Source: Ruegeria arenilitoris
Lineage (GTDB): Bacteria > Pseudomonadota > Alphaproteobacteria > Rhodobacterales > Rhodobacteraceae
Strand: one strand, 5' to 3'
Assembly: GCF_042675705.1 (NCBI RefSeq)
Contig: NZ_JBHTJJ010000006.1
DNA: 64,000 bases
In this document: piece after piece, positions 27,482 through 34,920 of the stretch
Position numbering within the stretch: position 1 is the first letter of the stretch
How the letters are laid out: each line of letters opens with the position of its first letter
Program-made: the position numbers and the translations under genes
Notes under the pieces: model-generated
Seen by the model: the letters and a program-made list of their open reading frames with translations, nothing else
Databases searched by the model: none
Told to the model about the DNA's origin: nothing

Positions 27482-27545
27482 GCTGCGCAGATTTCTCGCT
27501 GTAACTGCGCAACCCTGACTATCGATAATGTGTGAACTTCGTTGA

Positions 27546-28031
27546 CTACGGGCACGCACCAATCCAAGTGCAAATAGCCTTTGCAACTGCCAGAATTCCG
27601 CCTCCGATGGTTGCACCGAGTGATTGAATGAACACCAGCGCAGCTAAGGCCGAAGTCCCGACAAAACTCGCCAACGCTATGACAGGCGCAGACGTCAAAG
27701 TAAGAGTTGCGACTCCGGCTGCGCCAACGGCGACGATTATGGCGGCCACCGTCCAGGCCGCTACTGTACAGGCCGCGCAGGAAAAACTTGGTAGGTTTTT
27801 GACGGACAGCGGCATATTGGCCTGCAGAATTCGTTGTGCCTCCGCCAAAAGTGGATCAACACGATTCCGGAAAACCTCATTGAATTCTCCAATCGAGTAA
27901 TCAGGGACACACATTCCAACGCTATTCATTGTTGAACTGGGGTTATCCAATAATCTGGCTCTGAATTCTTCGTCCAGCACTGCGGCTTCGACAACATTCG
28001 CAAATAATTCGCGATTCACGTGATAGGCCAT
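27546..28031 (-). CDS. Orphan NHLP-leader-like protein with hydrophobic Cys-bracketed core (RiPP-precursor-like)
   Basis: ATG 28031 has GGAG 6 bases upstream and gives 161 residues. A TTG at 28058 is a poorer choice. Residues 8-45 (ELFANVVEAAVLDEEFRARL, then LDNP and VGMCVPD) resemble the nitrile-hydratase-like leader found on RiPP precursors, including DEEFRxRLLxxP and a VP end. A short helical linker (50-75) follows. Residues 83-161 are a Gly/Ala/Val/Ile-rich stretch with two membrane-like helices, bracketed by Cys pairs SCAAC (85, 88) and ICTWIGAC (154, 160). No modifying enzyme, peptidase or exporter is adjacent. Composition is AT-richer than the flanks. I do not recognise a named family for the core. 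The link to RiPPs is inference. Confidence 0.7.
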   Translation of the reverse strand: MAYHVNRELFANVVEAAVLDEEFRARLLDNPSSTMNSVGMCVPDYSIGEFNEVFRNRVDPLLAEAQRILQANMPLSVKNLPSFSCAACTVAAWTVAAIIVAVGAAGVATLTLTSAPVIALASFVGTSALAALVFIQSLGATIGGGILAVAKAICTWIGACP

Positions 28032-28259
28032 TCCATTCTCCAAATTTGCTTTGATCAATACTGATACCCTAGCAAAAACGTGGGCATTTTTAAACGGCTA
28101 TGGAATTTCCCGCTGCGTGCATGAAGAACCTGCTGCATTGATCTGTCGAAAAGAGTTGTACTTGCCCCGGCAGGCACCCGCGACCCTGCGCCCTCTGGTA
28201 CTTTCTGCACAAGCAGCGTAGAAGGGATGCTGCGCAGAATTTTTTGGAGCCTCGCACGA

Positions 28260-29072
28260 ATGAAAGAGCATCGTGGCCGTCTGACGAAGGACGGTATCCG
28301 CATCTACGAACAGGCTGACTTTGCCGGTATGCACGCGGCAGGGGCTCTGGCGGCGCGCATCCTCGATGGCATTGCCGAGCATGTCTTTCCCGGCCAGACC
28401 ACGGGCGAGATCGACCGGATCATCACCCGGATGGTCGAGGACGCCGGCGCGAAATCGGCCACTATCGGTTATAAAGGCTATCGGCACGCCAGCTGCATCA
28501 GCGTGAACCACGTGGTCTGCCACGGAATTCCCGGCGATAAGAAGCTCAAGGATGGCGACATCCTGAATATCGACGTGACCGTGATCGTCGACGGCTGGTT
28601 CGGCGACACGTCGCGCATGTACGTGGCCGGAAAGCTGCCGCGCAAGGCCGAGCGGCTGATCCAGGTGACTCACGACGCCCTGTTCAAAGGCATTGAGATG
28701 GTCAAGCCGGGCAACACCTTCGGTGACATTGGCCACGCGATCCAATCTTACGTCGAAGCCCACCGCATGAGCGTGGTGCGCGATTTCTGCGGGCACGGTC
28801 TGGGCCGCGTGTTTCACGCGCCGCCCAACGTGCTGCACTATGGCCGTCCGGGCACCGGCGCGGTTCTGGAAGAGGGCATGTTCTTCACCATCGAGCCGAT
28901 GGTGAATCTGGGCCGCCCCGAGACCAAGACGCTGGCCGATGACTGGACCGCCGTGACCCGCGACAAGTCGCTGTCGGCGCAGTTTGAGCACTCTGTGGGT
29001 GTGACGGCGGACGGGGTAGATATCTTTACCCTGTCACCAGGCGGCAAGTTCCACCCGACCTACTCCTCCTGA
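28260..29072 (+). CDS. map: Methionine aminopeptidase type I
   Basis: ATG 28260 (270 aa) has GGAG 10 bases upstream. An in-frame ATG 33 bases earlier lacks a site. The five metal ligands are visible: Asp in DILNIDVTVI, Asp in GWFGDTSRM, His in FCGHGLGRVFH, Glu in FFTIEPMVN and Glu in AQFEHSVGVT. The substrate-pocket strand is SCISVNHVVCHGIP. The enzyme removes N-terminal Met from nascent proteins and is normally essential. Its 3' end overlaps a 59-residue gene on the other strand by 13 bases. Confidence 0.97.
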   Translation: MKEHRGRLTKDGIRIYEQADFAGMHAAGALAARILDGIAEHVFPGQTTGEIDRIITRMVEDAGAKSATIGYKGYRHASCISVNHVVCHGIPGDKKLKDGDILNIDVTVIVDGWFGDTSRMYVAGKLPRKAERLIQVTHDALFKGIEMVKPGNTFGDIGHAIQSYVEAHRMSVVRDFCGHGLGRVFHAPPNVLHYGRPGTGAVLEEGMFFTIEPMVNLGRPETKTLADDWTAVTRDKSLSAQFEHSVGVTADGVDIFTLSPGGKFHPTYSS

Positions 29073-29239
29073 TCGGCGGCCTGATCGCGCAGAAGCTTCA
29101 GCAGCAGGGTGTCCGGGCCCCAAGGCGTCACCGCGTCCTGAATGAACACGGGTGCGGGCCGAGGCTGTGGCTCGGGTCCTGAGGTGGCCTGCGCCTCGAA
29201 CCGGGCGGGCCAGAGCGGGCGTGAGAGTGCGCGATCCAT
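29060..29239 (-). CDS. Small hypothetical protein (59 aa)
   Basis: ATG 29239 opens a 59-codon frame ending in TAG at 29060. It starts MDRALSRPLWPARFEAQATS and ends in an acidic DQEE tail. Pro-rich in the middle, with LLLKLLRDQAAD near the C terminus, it has no signal peptide or membrane helix. It starts 23 bases after the HAD gene stop on the same strand, so it is probably the last gene of that operon. The last 13 bases overlap map. Function unknown. I call it a gene because of its spacing and sensible composition, not homology. Confidence 0.5.
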   Translation of the reverse strand: MDRALSRPLWPARFEAQATSGPEPQPRPAPVFIQDAVTPWGPDTLLLKLLRDQAADQEE

Positions 29240-29262
29240 GACCGCAGTCTAGCACAGGCCGG

Positions 29263-29898
29263 TCAATGACCCAAAAGCCGCGGCACGTCCTTCATGTGAC
29301 GGATGACTTCGGCCCCAAGCCCGGCCATGCGCGCGCCGTCATCGTGCGGCGCATAGGCAAGGCACCTCATCTGAGCCCGGATCGCGGCGGTCACACCGTT
29401 CGCACTGTCCTCGATGACCACCGGCGACTTTGCACCGAAATGTTGGGCCGCGGTCTGGAACAACCCTGGCGCGGGCTTGGCGCTGCCTACCTCATGCGCC
29501 GAGAAGATCACATCCTGAAACCTGTCCCACAGCCCGTTCTGACCCAAGGTGATCTGCATCTTCTCGCGCCGCCCGTTCGAGGCCACACAGAATGGAATGC
29601 CCTGTTCCTCCAGATGGCTCAGCAACTCGGGGATCCCGGGAATCACGGGAACACCCGCGCGCAGCACATCATAGATTTGCGCATAGATCTGCTCGGTCCA
29701 GTCATCGGGCAGGTCAGCGCCCATCTTGCGCGCCGTGTCCCGGACGCCTGACATGGTGCCGCCCACGAACATCGACATGCAGTCTTGCAGCGACAGGTTC
29801 AGCCCATACCCGGCCAGGTTGTCGACCATCACTTGATTGGAGATCGTTTCACTGTCGACCAACACACCGTCGCAATCAAAGATCACCAGATCGTGCAT
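29263..29898 (-). CDS. HAD-superfamily hydrolase (beta-phosphoglucomutase/phosphatase type)
   Basis: The product is 211 residues long. HAD motifs: I, FDCDGVLVDSE (nucleophile Asp 9 and acid/base Asp 11); II, FCVASNGR; III, Lys in GSAKPAPGLF; IV, VVIEDSANGV. A helical cap lies between motifs I and II (about 18-85). Subgroup IA enzymes include phosphoglycolate phosphatase and sugar-phosphatases. The substrate is unknown. It follows rsmD by 52 bases on the same strand. Confidence 0.9.
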   Translation of the reverse strand: MHDLVIFDCDGVLVDSETISNQVMVDNLAGYGLNLSLQDCMSMFVGGTMSGVRDTARKMGADLPDDWTEQIYAQIYDVLRAGVPVIPGIPELLSHLEEQGIPFCVASNGRREKMQITLGQNGLWDRFQDVIFSAHEVGSAKPAPGLFQTAAQHFGAKSPVVIEDSANGVTAAIRAQMRCLAYAPHDDGARMAGLGAEVIRHMKDVPRLLGH

Positions 29899-29950
29899 TG
29901 GGCTCTCCGTCGCAGGTTTCGCACCTGCCTAACCCGGGGGAAACGCAGGC

Positions 29951-30520
29951 TCAAGCCGGACCCCTGGCGGGGTCCCGCCACATCAGCGAGATATGTGTGT
30001 CGCCGTATTTGCGTGCATCGTGCAGCGCAAAGCCCTCGGGCGGGGCCATCGGGGCATTCTCTTCCCAGACCACCAGCGCGTCATCGGCCAGCCAGCCGCT
30101 TTTCATGGCCGCCGCCAGCGCCTTTTGGCCCAAGCCCTTGCCATAGGGCGGGTCGAGGAAGATCAGGTCGCAAGGTTCCCCGGGATTGTCGCCCAGCCGC
30201 GTCGCGTCGCGGCGGATCAGGGCGGTGCGGTCGGCGCTGCGGGTCAGGTCGATGTTCTTGCGGATCAACCCCTGCGCCACCCGCCCGTCATCGACGAAGG
30301 TGACATGCGCCGCACCGCGCGACAGCGCCTCGAGCCCCAGCGCGCCAGTTCCCGCGAACAGATCCAGCACCCGCAGCCCGTCAAAGTCGATCAGGTGGTT
30401 CAGCACGTTGAAAAGGCTTTCGCGCACCCGGTCGGTGGTGGGGCGCAGATGCGCGCCTGCATCCCCCTTGCCGACCGAGGCCAGCGCCCGGCCCCGGAAG
30501 TCTCCGGCGATGATCCTCAC
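29951..30520 (-). CDS. rsmD: 16S rRNA (guanine(966)-N(2))-methyltransferase
   Basis: The product is 189 residues long. It begins RIIAGDFRGRAL and has the AdoMet-binding VLDLFAGTGALGLEALSRGA (about 52-71) and the catalytic LIFLDPPYGKGLG motif. These fix it as RsmD, which methylates G966 in helix 31 of 16S rRNA during 30S assembly. The stop of the FAD oxidoreductase gene overlaps its ATG by 4 bases, so translation is coupled. Confidence 0.95.
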   Translation of the reverse strand: MRIIAGDFRGRALASVGKGDAGAHLRPTTDRVRESLFNVLNHLIDFDGLRVLDLFAGTGALGLEALSRGAAHVTFVDDGRVAQGLIRKNIDLTRSADRTALIRRDATRLGDNPGEPCDLIFLDPPYGKGLGQKALAAAMKSGWLADDALVVWEENAPMAPPEGFALHDARKYGDTHISLMWRDPARGPA

Positions 30521-31728
30521 GCCTTGAGCAGCGGTTTCAGATCCGCTGCCGGGTCGGCCACCACCGCCGGATCGGCGGTTTTCCCCGCGTCGATCAGGCG
30601 CTTGCCGACCATGTAGGCGCGCGGGTCGTTCATCGCATCCACCGCCAGCAACTGATCGCCTTGGTAATACCAGAACGAGGTGGTCGCCCCCTCGCCCGGT
30701 CGGGTCACGACGCGGTCATAGCCCGTGTTCAGCCCGGCGATCTGGAGTTTCACGTCATACTGGTCCGACCAGAACCACGGCGTGGCCAGGTAATCCTTGC
30801 CCGCGCCCAGCATGTTCTGCGCCACCACCTCGGCCTGGTCGATGGCGTTGGGCACGCTTTCCAGCCGGATGCGCCGCCCCTTGTAGGGGAACGAGGCGCA
30901 ATCGCCCGCCGCCCAGATATCGGCAGCAGAAGTGCGGCCCTGCGCGTCGGTCTTGATGCCGTTCTCGATGGCAAGCCCGGCCGCCTCGGCCAGTTCGGTG
31001 GCCGGAGCGATGCCCACGCCGACCACCACGAAATCGACCTCGAGTTCGGTCCCGTCGCCCAGCACCGCGCCGGTGACCTTGCCATTCTCGCCGGTGATCC
31101 GCTCCAGCCCGACGCCTTCGCGGATGTCCACCCCATGCGCGCTGTGCAACGCGCGGAAATAGTCGCTGGTTTCGGGGGCCGCGACCCGCTGAAGGATACG
31201 GTCGGCCATTTCCACCAGCGTCACATGCACGCCGCGTTTGGCGCAGACGGCCGCGGCCTCGAGCCCGATATAGCCGCCGCCGACGATCAGCGCCCGGGCG
31301 CCTTCGGTCACGGCGGGGGCCATCGCGTCCACATCGGCCAGTGTGCGCACCACATGCACGCCCTTCAGGTCTCCGCCGATGGCGGCAGGCAGGCGGCGCG
31401 GGTGCGAGCCGGTGGTCAGGGCAAGCTGGTCGTAGGATATCACCTCACCGCCGATGGTCACGGTCTTGGCCGCCGGGTCGATCGCCGTCACCTGCTGACC
31501 CAGCCGCAGGGTGATATCATTCTCGGTATAGAAACTCTCGGGGCGCAGGAACAGCCGTTCCAGCTCCATCTCGCCCAGCAGATAGGCCTTGGACAAGGGC
31601 GGGCGCTGATAGGGCAGCACGGGTTCCGCCCCGATCAGGGTGATCGCCCCGTCAAACCCGCCCTTGCGCAGCCCGGCCACCAGGGATGACCCCGCCTGTC
31701 CGGCTCCGATCACGACGATATGGCTCAT
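30517..31728 (-). CDS. FAD/NAD(P)-dependent oxidoreductase (ferredoxin reductase type)
   Basis: The start at 31728 (MSHIVVIGAGQAG) gives 403 residues and places the FAD-binding GxGxxG at residue 7. Further motifs are the NAD-binding ARALIVGGGYIGLEAAAVCA (about 145-165), WAAGDCASFP, and the C-terminal FWSDQYDVKLQIAGLN. This is the rhodocoxin/putidaredoxin reductase family, which passes electrons from NAD(P)H to a 2Fe-2S ferredoxin, often for a P450 or dioxygenase. No such partner lies in the window, so its electron acceptor is unknown. Confidence 0.92.
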   Translation of the reverse strand: MSHIVVIGAGQAGSSLVAGLRKGGFDGAITLIGAEPVLPYQRPPLSKAYLLGEMELERLFLRPESFYTENDITLRLGQQVTAIDPAAKTVTIGGEVISYDQLALTTGSHPRRLPAAIGGDLKGVHVVRTLADVDAMAPAVTEGARALIVGGGYIGLEAAAVCAKRGVHVTLVEMADRILQRVAAPETSDYFRALHSAHGVDIREGVGLERITGENGKVTGAVLGDGTELEVDFVVVGVGIAPATELAEAAGLAIENGIKTDAQGRTSAADIWAAGDCASFPYKGRRIRLESVPNAIDQAEVVAQNMLGAGKDYLATPWFWSDQYDVKLQIAGLNTGYDRVVTRPGEGATTSFWYYQGDQLLAVDAMNDPRAYMVGKRLIDAGKTADPAVVADPAADLKPLLKA

Positions 31729-31827
31729 CTGGTCCGCCCCCTGTCGATTTCCCATGGCTTGTGCCACCCGCCCACCTATATTGCGGCAAGGAGCGAGTTT
31801 GCAATTTCAATCGACAGGAGCATGAAG

Positions 31828-32313
31828 ATGATTTCAACCGGCGACACCCTGCCCGAAGCAACCCTGATCCAGATGGGCGAAAACGGACCGGAAGAGGTGC
31901 GGGTCTCCAGCAAGGTCAAGGGCCGCAAAGTGGTAATCTTTGCCGTGCCCGGCGCGTTCACCCCTACCTGCCACTCGGCCCATGTGCCCAGCTTCATGCG
32001 CACCAAGAACCAGTTCGCGGCCAAGGGCGTGGACGAGATCATCTGCGTGTCGGTCAACGACCCCTTCGTGATGAAGGCCTGGGGCGAGGCCACGGGAGCG
32101 ACCGGGGCCGGGCTGACCATGCTGGCCGATCCGGCCTCGGAATTCACCAAGGCGATCGGCATGGATTTCGACGCCCCGCCCGCCGGCCTGATCGCGCGCT
32201 CCAAGCGCTACGCGATGCTGGTCGAAGACGGCAAGGTCGTGGCGCTGAACCTCGAGGAAAGCCCCGGCGCCTGCGAGATTTCGGCCGGCGAAGGCTTGCT
32301 CGAAGTCATCTGA
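31828..32313 (+). CDS. Peroxiredoxin, Prx5 type
   Basis: ATG 31828 has AGGAG 8 bases upstream. An in-frame ATG at 31822 is too close to the site. The product is 161 residues, the family length. The peroxidatic Cys lies in FAVPGAFTPTCHSAHVPSF (about 48). A second Cys in SPGACEISAG near the C terminus is placed where Prx5 enzymes carry the resolving Cys. It should reduce hydroperoxides using glutathione or glutaredoxin. It is divergent from the FAD oxidoreductase gene by about 100 bases. Confidence 0.95.
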   Translation: MISTGDTLPEATLIQMGENGPEEVRVSSKVKGRKVVIFAVPGAFTPTCHSAHVPSFMRTKNQFAAKGVDEIICVSVNDPFVMKAWGEATGATGAGLTMLADPASEFTKAIGMDFDAPPAGLIARSKRYAMLVEDGKVVALNLEESPGACEISAGEGLLEVI

Positions 32314-32319
32314 CAGGAC

Positions 32320-32341
32320 GGCCCCGGTGCGCACCGGGGCC
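32320..32341. terminator. 22-bp perfect palindrome after prx5
   Basis: GGCCCCGGTGC followed by its exact complement starts 7 bases after the stop. No T-run follows, so it may be a factor-dependent end or an mRNA-stabilising hairpin. Confidence 0.5.
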
Positions 32342-32433
32342 ATGCCACAGGTCACGTTGGATGAAGGCCAATTAACTTGGCCCGCACCGTCGGAATGTGT
32401 CAGTGTTCCTGCATGGGAACCGGGAGCTCATTC

Positions 32434-32679
32434 ATGAAAAGATTTTTAGCAGTCATTACTTTGGGCGGCGCGGGGCTGTTGACCGCGTGCGGGCCTGCGC
32501 CAACACCGCAGCAACAGGCTGCGCGCCAGCACGAGATCGCCTGTCTTGGCGGCACTCTGGGCGGAGCGTTGATCGGCGGCGCCATCGGCAACCAGTTCGG
32601 AGGTGGGTCGGGCAAGGATATTCTGACCGCAGCCGGCGCCGTGGCCGGCGGGGTCGAAGGCCAGAGATTCGCATGCTGA
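32434..32679 (+). CDS. Small glycine-zipper lipoprotein
   Basis: ATG 32434 follows GGGAG and gives 81 residues. A lipoprotein signal peptide ends in LLTACG (lipobox Cys 19). The mature part has a glycine-zipper helix (GGTLGGALIGGAIGNQFGGG), as in SlyB/OsmB-like outer-membrane lipoproteins. Two more Cys are present, one early and one at the extreme C terminus (RFAC). It is first in a run of three small exported proteins. Function unknown. Confidence 0.8.
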   Translation: MKRFLAVITLGGAGLLTACGPAPTPQQQAARQHEIACLGGTLGGALIGGAIGNQFGGGSGKDILTAAGAVAGGVEGQRFAC

Positions 32680-32690
32680 GGAGCGCCAGG

Positions 32691-33038
32691 ATGAAACACT
32701 CGGTTCTATTGATGTCGGCCCTGATGATGGCAGCACCTGCCGCAGCAGACAGCGTGGCCGAACTGAATGAGCGCGAATTGAACGCGATCGACGCCAACAA
32801 CGACGGTTTCCTGTCGCGCGACGAATTCGATACCTTTTCGGATTACGCCTATCAGGAAATGGACGATGACAAGAACGGCACGCTCGGTCTGGACGAGGCT
32901 AAGCCGTTCATGGATCTCAAGATGTTCCAGAAGATTGACCGCAATCGCGACAACTCTATCTCTCGGTCAGAGTATGACTCGCAGATGAATGACGATTTCC
33001 TGTCTGCGGACAAAGACCGGAACGGTCAGTTGGATTGA
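32691..33038 (+). CDS. Periplasmic EF-hand protein
   Basis: ATG 32691 has GAGGAG 7 bases upstream, and the gene starts 11 bases after the previous stop. The 115 residues include a signal peptide (cut after about MMAAPAAA) and four EF-hand-like loops: DANNDGFLSRDE, DDDKNGTLGLDE, DRNRDNSISRSE and a last, truncated DKDRNGQLD at the very C terminus. The fourth loop lacks its Glu and exit helix. Calcium binding in the periplasm is likely for at least the first two. The partner is unknown. Confidence 0.85.
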   Translation: MKHSVLLMSALMMAAPAAADSVAELNERELNAIDANNDGFLSRDEFDTFSDYAYQEMDDDKNGTLGLDEAKPFMDLKMFQKIDRNRDNSISRSEYDSQMNDDFLSADKDRNGQLD

Positions 33039-33087
33039 GGCCCGGCGCCCCGGAACGGCTGACCCTGTGACCAACAGGAGCGCAGGC

Positions 33088-33399
33088 ATGAGAGTATTTT
33101 ATTGGCTTGGTGCGGTCGTTTTGCTGGCAGCGTGCGACGTCCCGCAGGCGCCGGTCGTGACCGGGCCGGACGGGCAAGCGCGCATTCAGATCAATACGGC
33201 TGGTCTGACCTGCTATCAGACGCGCTGTCTGGACATCAATCCGGCGGCGCGCAGCGTACGGATGATGGGCAACCGCACCGCCGGGATCCCGCGCGACATC
33301 GACGTGAGCGACGGCACCGTGACCCCGGCCGAGTTCCGCCGTCTGGGCGAGGTAGCGATGCTGGCTGGGGGCATGGGGTCGCGGGGCGACCGCGGCTAA
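33088..33399 (+). CDS. Small putative lipoprotein
   Basis: ATG 33088 has AGGAG 8 bases upstream. The 103-residue product begins with a lipoprotein signal peptide ending LLAACD (Cys 16). The mature sequence has one pair of Cys (TCYQTRC) that could form a disulfide. The rest shows no recognised domain. It is third in the run of small exported proteins and its stop overlaps convergent phhB by 4 bases. Confidence 0.7.
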   Translation: MRVFYWLGAVVLLAACDVPQAPVVTGPDGQARIQINTAGLTCYQTRCLDINPAARSVRMMGNRTAGIPRDIDVSDGTVTPAEFRRLGEVAMLAGGMGSRGDRG

Positions 33400-33689
33400 A
33401 GCAGGCTGTCCATCTTGCGGGCAAGCTTGGCGTCCTGAGACGACAGGCCGCCTACGTCATGGGTGGTCAGCACCACCTCGACCGTGCGGTAGACGTTGGA
33501 CCATTCGGGGTGGTGGTTCCACTTTTCCGCAAAGATCGCCACCTTGGTCATCCAGCCGAAGGCATCGACGAAATCGTCGAAGATGAAGGTCTTGGTGATC
33601 GCGTCACGATCCTTGACCATGGTCCAGCCGTTCTTGAACAGCGGATCCAGCAGCGGGCCACGGGTCTCGGTCGACAGAAGTTCGCTCAT
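33396..33689 (-). CDS. phhB: 4a-hydroxytetrahydrobiopterin dehydratase (pterin-4a-carbinolamine dehydratase)
   Basis: The product is 97 residues, the family length. The signature FIFDDFVDAFGWMTKVA, followed by WNHHPEWSNVYRTVEVVLTT, contains the catalytic His pair and Trp. The enzyme regenerates the pterin cofactor of phenylalanine hydroxylase, and some bacterial members serve in molybdopterin or other pterin paths. No phhA is present in the window. Its ATG overlaps the stop of the FemAB-like gene by 4 bases. Confidence 0.93.
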   Translation of the reverse strand: MSELLSTETRGPLLDPLFKNGWTMVKDRDAITKTFIFDDFVDAFGWMTKVAIFAEKWNHHPEWSNVYRTVEVVLTTHDVGGLSSQDAKLARKMDSLL

Positions 33690-34873
33690 TGCTGTTCCTC
33701 CGGGTTGGCTTTTCTGAACGGGCCATAGTCCGTCAGAATCTCGATCTCTTCCCCCACCGCGCGGGACTCGGCCTCGAGATACCGCGCGACGGCGTCCGCA
33801 AAGCCTGGATTGGCGACCCAGTGCAGGCTGTGCGTGCGCGTGGGCAGATAACCCCGCGCCAGCTTGTGTTCTCCCTGCGCGCCGGCTTCGACCCGGTCCA
33901 GACCATGCGCGATGGCAAAGTCGATCGCCCTATAGTAGCACAGTTCGAAATGCAGGCAGGGGTGATGTTCGTTGCAGCCCCAATAGCGACCGAACAAGGT
34001 CTCGCGCCCGATGAAGTTCAGCGCGCCGGCCACCGGGTATCCGCCCCGCTCGGCCAGCACCAGCGCCACGTCATCGGCCATGGTTTCGTGAACGATGTCA
34101 AAGAATTGCCGCGTCAGATAGGGTGAGCCCCACTTGCGCGCGCCGGTGTCCTGATAGAATTCCCAGAACGCGTCCCAGTGTTCGGGGCGCAGATCGGCAC
34201 CGGTCAGTGTGCGGATCTCGCCGCCAAAGGCATTGGCCTGTGCCCGTTCCTTGCGGATGTTCTTGCGCTTGCGCGAGGACAGCACGGCCAGAAAGGCATC
34301 GAAATCGGCATAGCCGTCGTTCAGCCAGTGAAACTGCTGCGAGTCGCGCGCCAGAAGGCCCATCTGCTGCCCGGCCAGCGCCTCGTCCTGGGTGCAGAAG
34401 GTAACGTGCAGCGACGACAGGCGATTGTCGGCGGCCAGTTGCACCGCCCCCTGCACCAGCGCCGACATGGCGATCCCGTCATAGCCGGGCCGTGTCAGGA
34501 ACCGCCGCCCGGTGGCCGGGGTGAAAGGCACCGCGATCTGCAGTTTGGGGTAATACCGCCCGCCCGCGTTTTCATAGGCATGGGCCCAGCTGTGATCGAA
34601 AATATATTCGCCCTGGCTGTGCGACTTGGCATACATCGGCGCGGCCCCGATCAACAGGCCGTCCAGATAGGCGGTCAGGTATTGCGGCTGCCAGCCGGTG
34701 CCCCGTCCGACCGAGCCGCTGTCTTCCAGCGCGCGCAGGAACCGGTGCGTGGTGAACGGGTCCAGCGGGCGGGTGCCGTCGGCGGCCTCGGGGCAGGCGC
34801 AACTGTCCCATTCGGCCGCCGGGATCTGATCCAGCGACGACAGAACCCGAATTTCGATCTGTGACTGGTCCAT
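33686..34873 (-). CDS. FemAB-like/GNAT-fold protein (DUF482 family)
   Basis: The start at 34873 has AGGAGGG right upstream. The 395-residue product matches the FemAB_like (DUF482) family: HRFLRALEDSGSVGRGTGWQ, HSWAHAYENAGGRYYPKLQI, SSRKRKNIRKERAQA and GCNEHHPCLHFELCYY, ending near the GAQGEHKLARGYLPTRTHS motif. These proteins have a double acyltransferase fold and are loosely linked to peptidoglycan or peptide aminoacylation. The reaction is not known. It is third in the ridA-GDPD-this-phhB operon. Confidence 0.85.
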   Translation of the reverse strand: MDQSQIEIRVLSSLDQIPAAEWDSCACPEAADGTRPLDPFTTHRFLRALEDSGSVGRGTGWQPQYLTAYLDGLLIGAAPMYAKSHSQGEYIFDHSWAHAYENAGGRYYPKLQIAVPFTPATGRRFLTRPGYDGIAMSALVQGAVQLAADNRLSSLHVTFCTQDEALAGQQMGLLARDSQQFHWLNDGYADFDAFLAVLSSRKRKNIRKERAQANAFGGEIRTLTGADLRPEHWDAFWEFYQDTGARKWGSPYLTRQFFDIVHETMADDVALVLAERGGYPVAGALNFIGRETLFGRYWGCNEHHPCLHFELCYYRAIDFAIAHGLDRVEAGAQGEHKLARGYLPTRTHSLHWVANPGFADAVARYLEAESRAVGEEIEILTDYGPFRKANPEEQQ

Positions 34874-34920
34874 GTACCCTCCTGCGTCCCCTGAACTATC
34901 TGTGACGCCGGCAGCCGGGT

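Noticed and set aside
30661..31689. 342-codon plus-strand frame opposite the FAD oxidoreductase
   Set aside because: It is a His/Gln-rich shadow with no domain. The minus strand has both dinucleotide-binding motifs.
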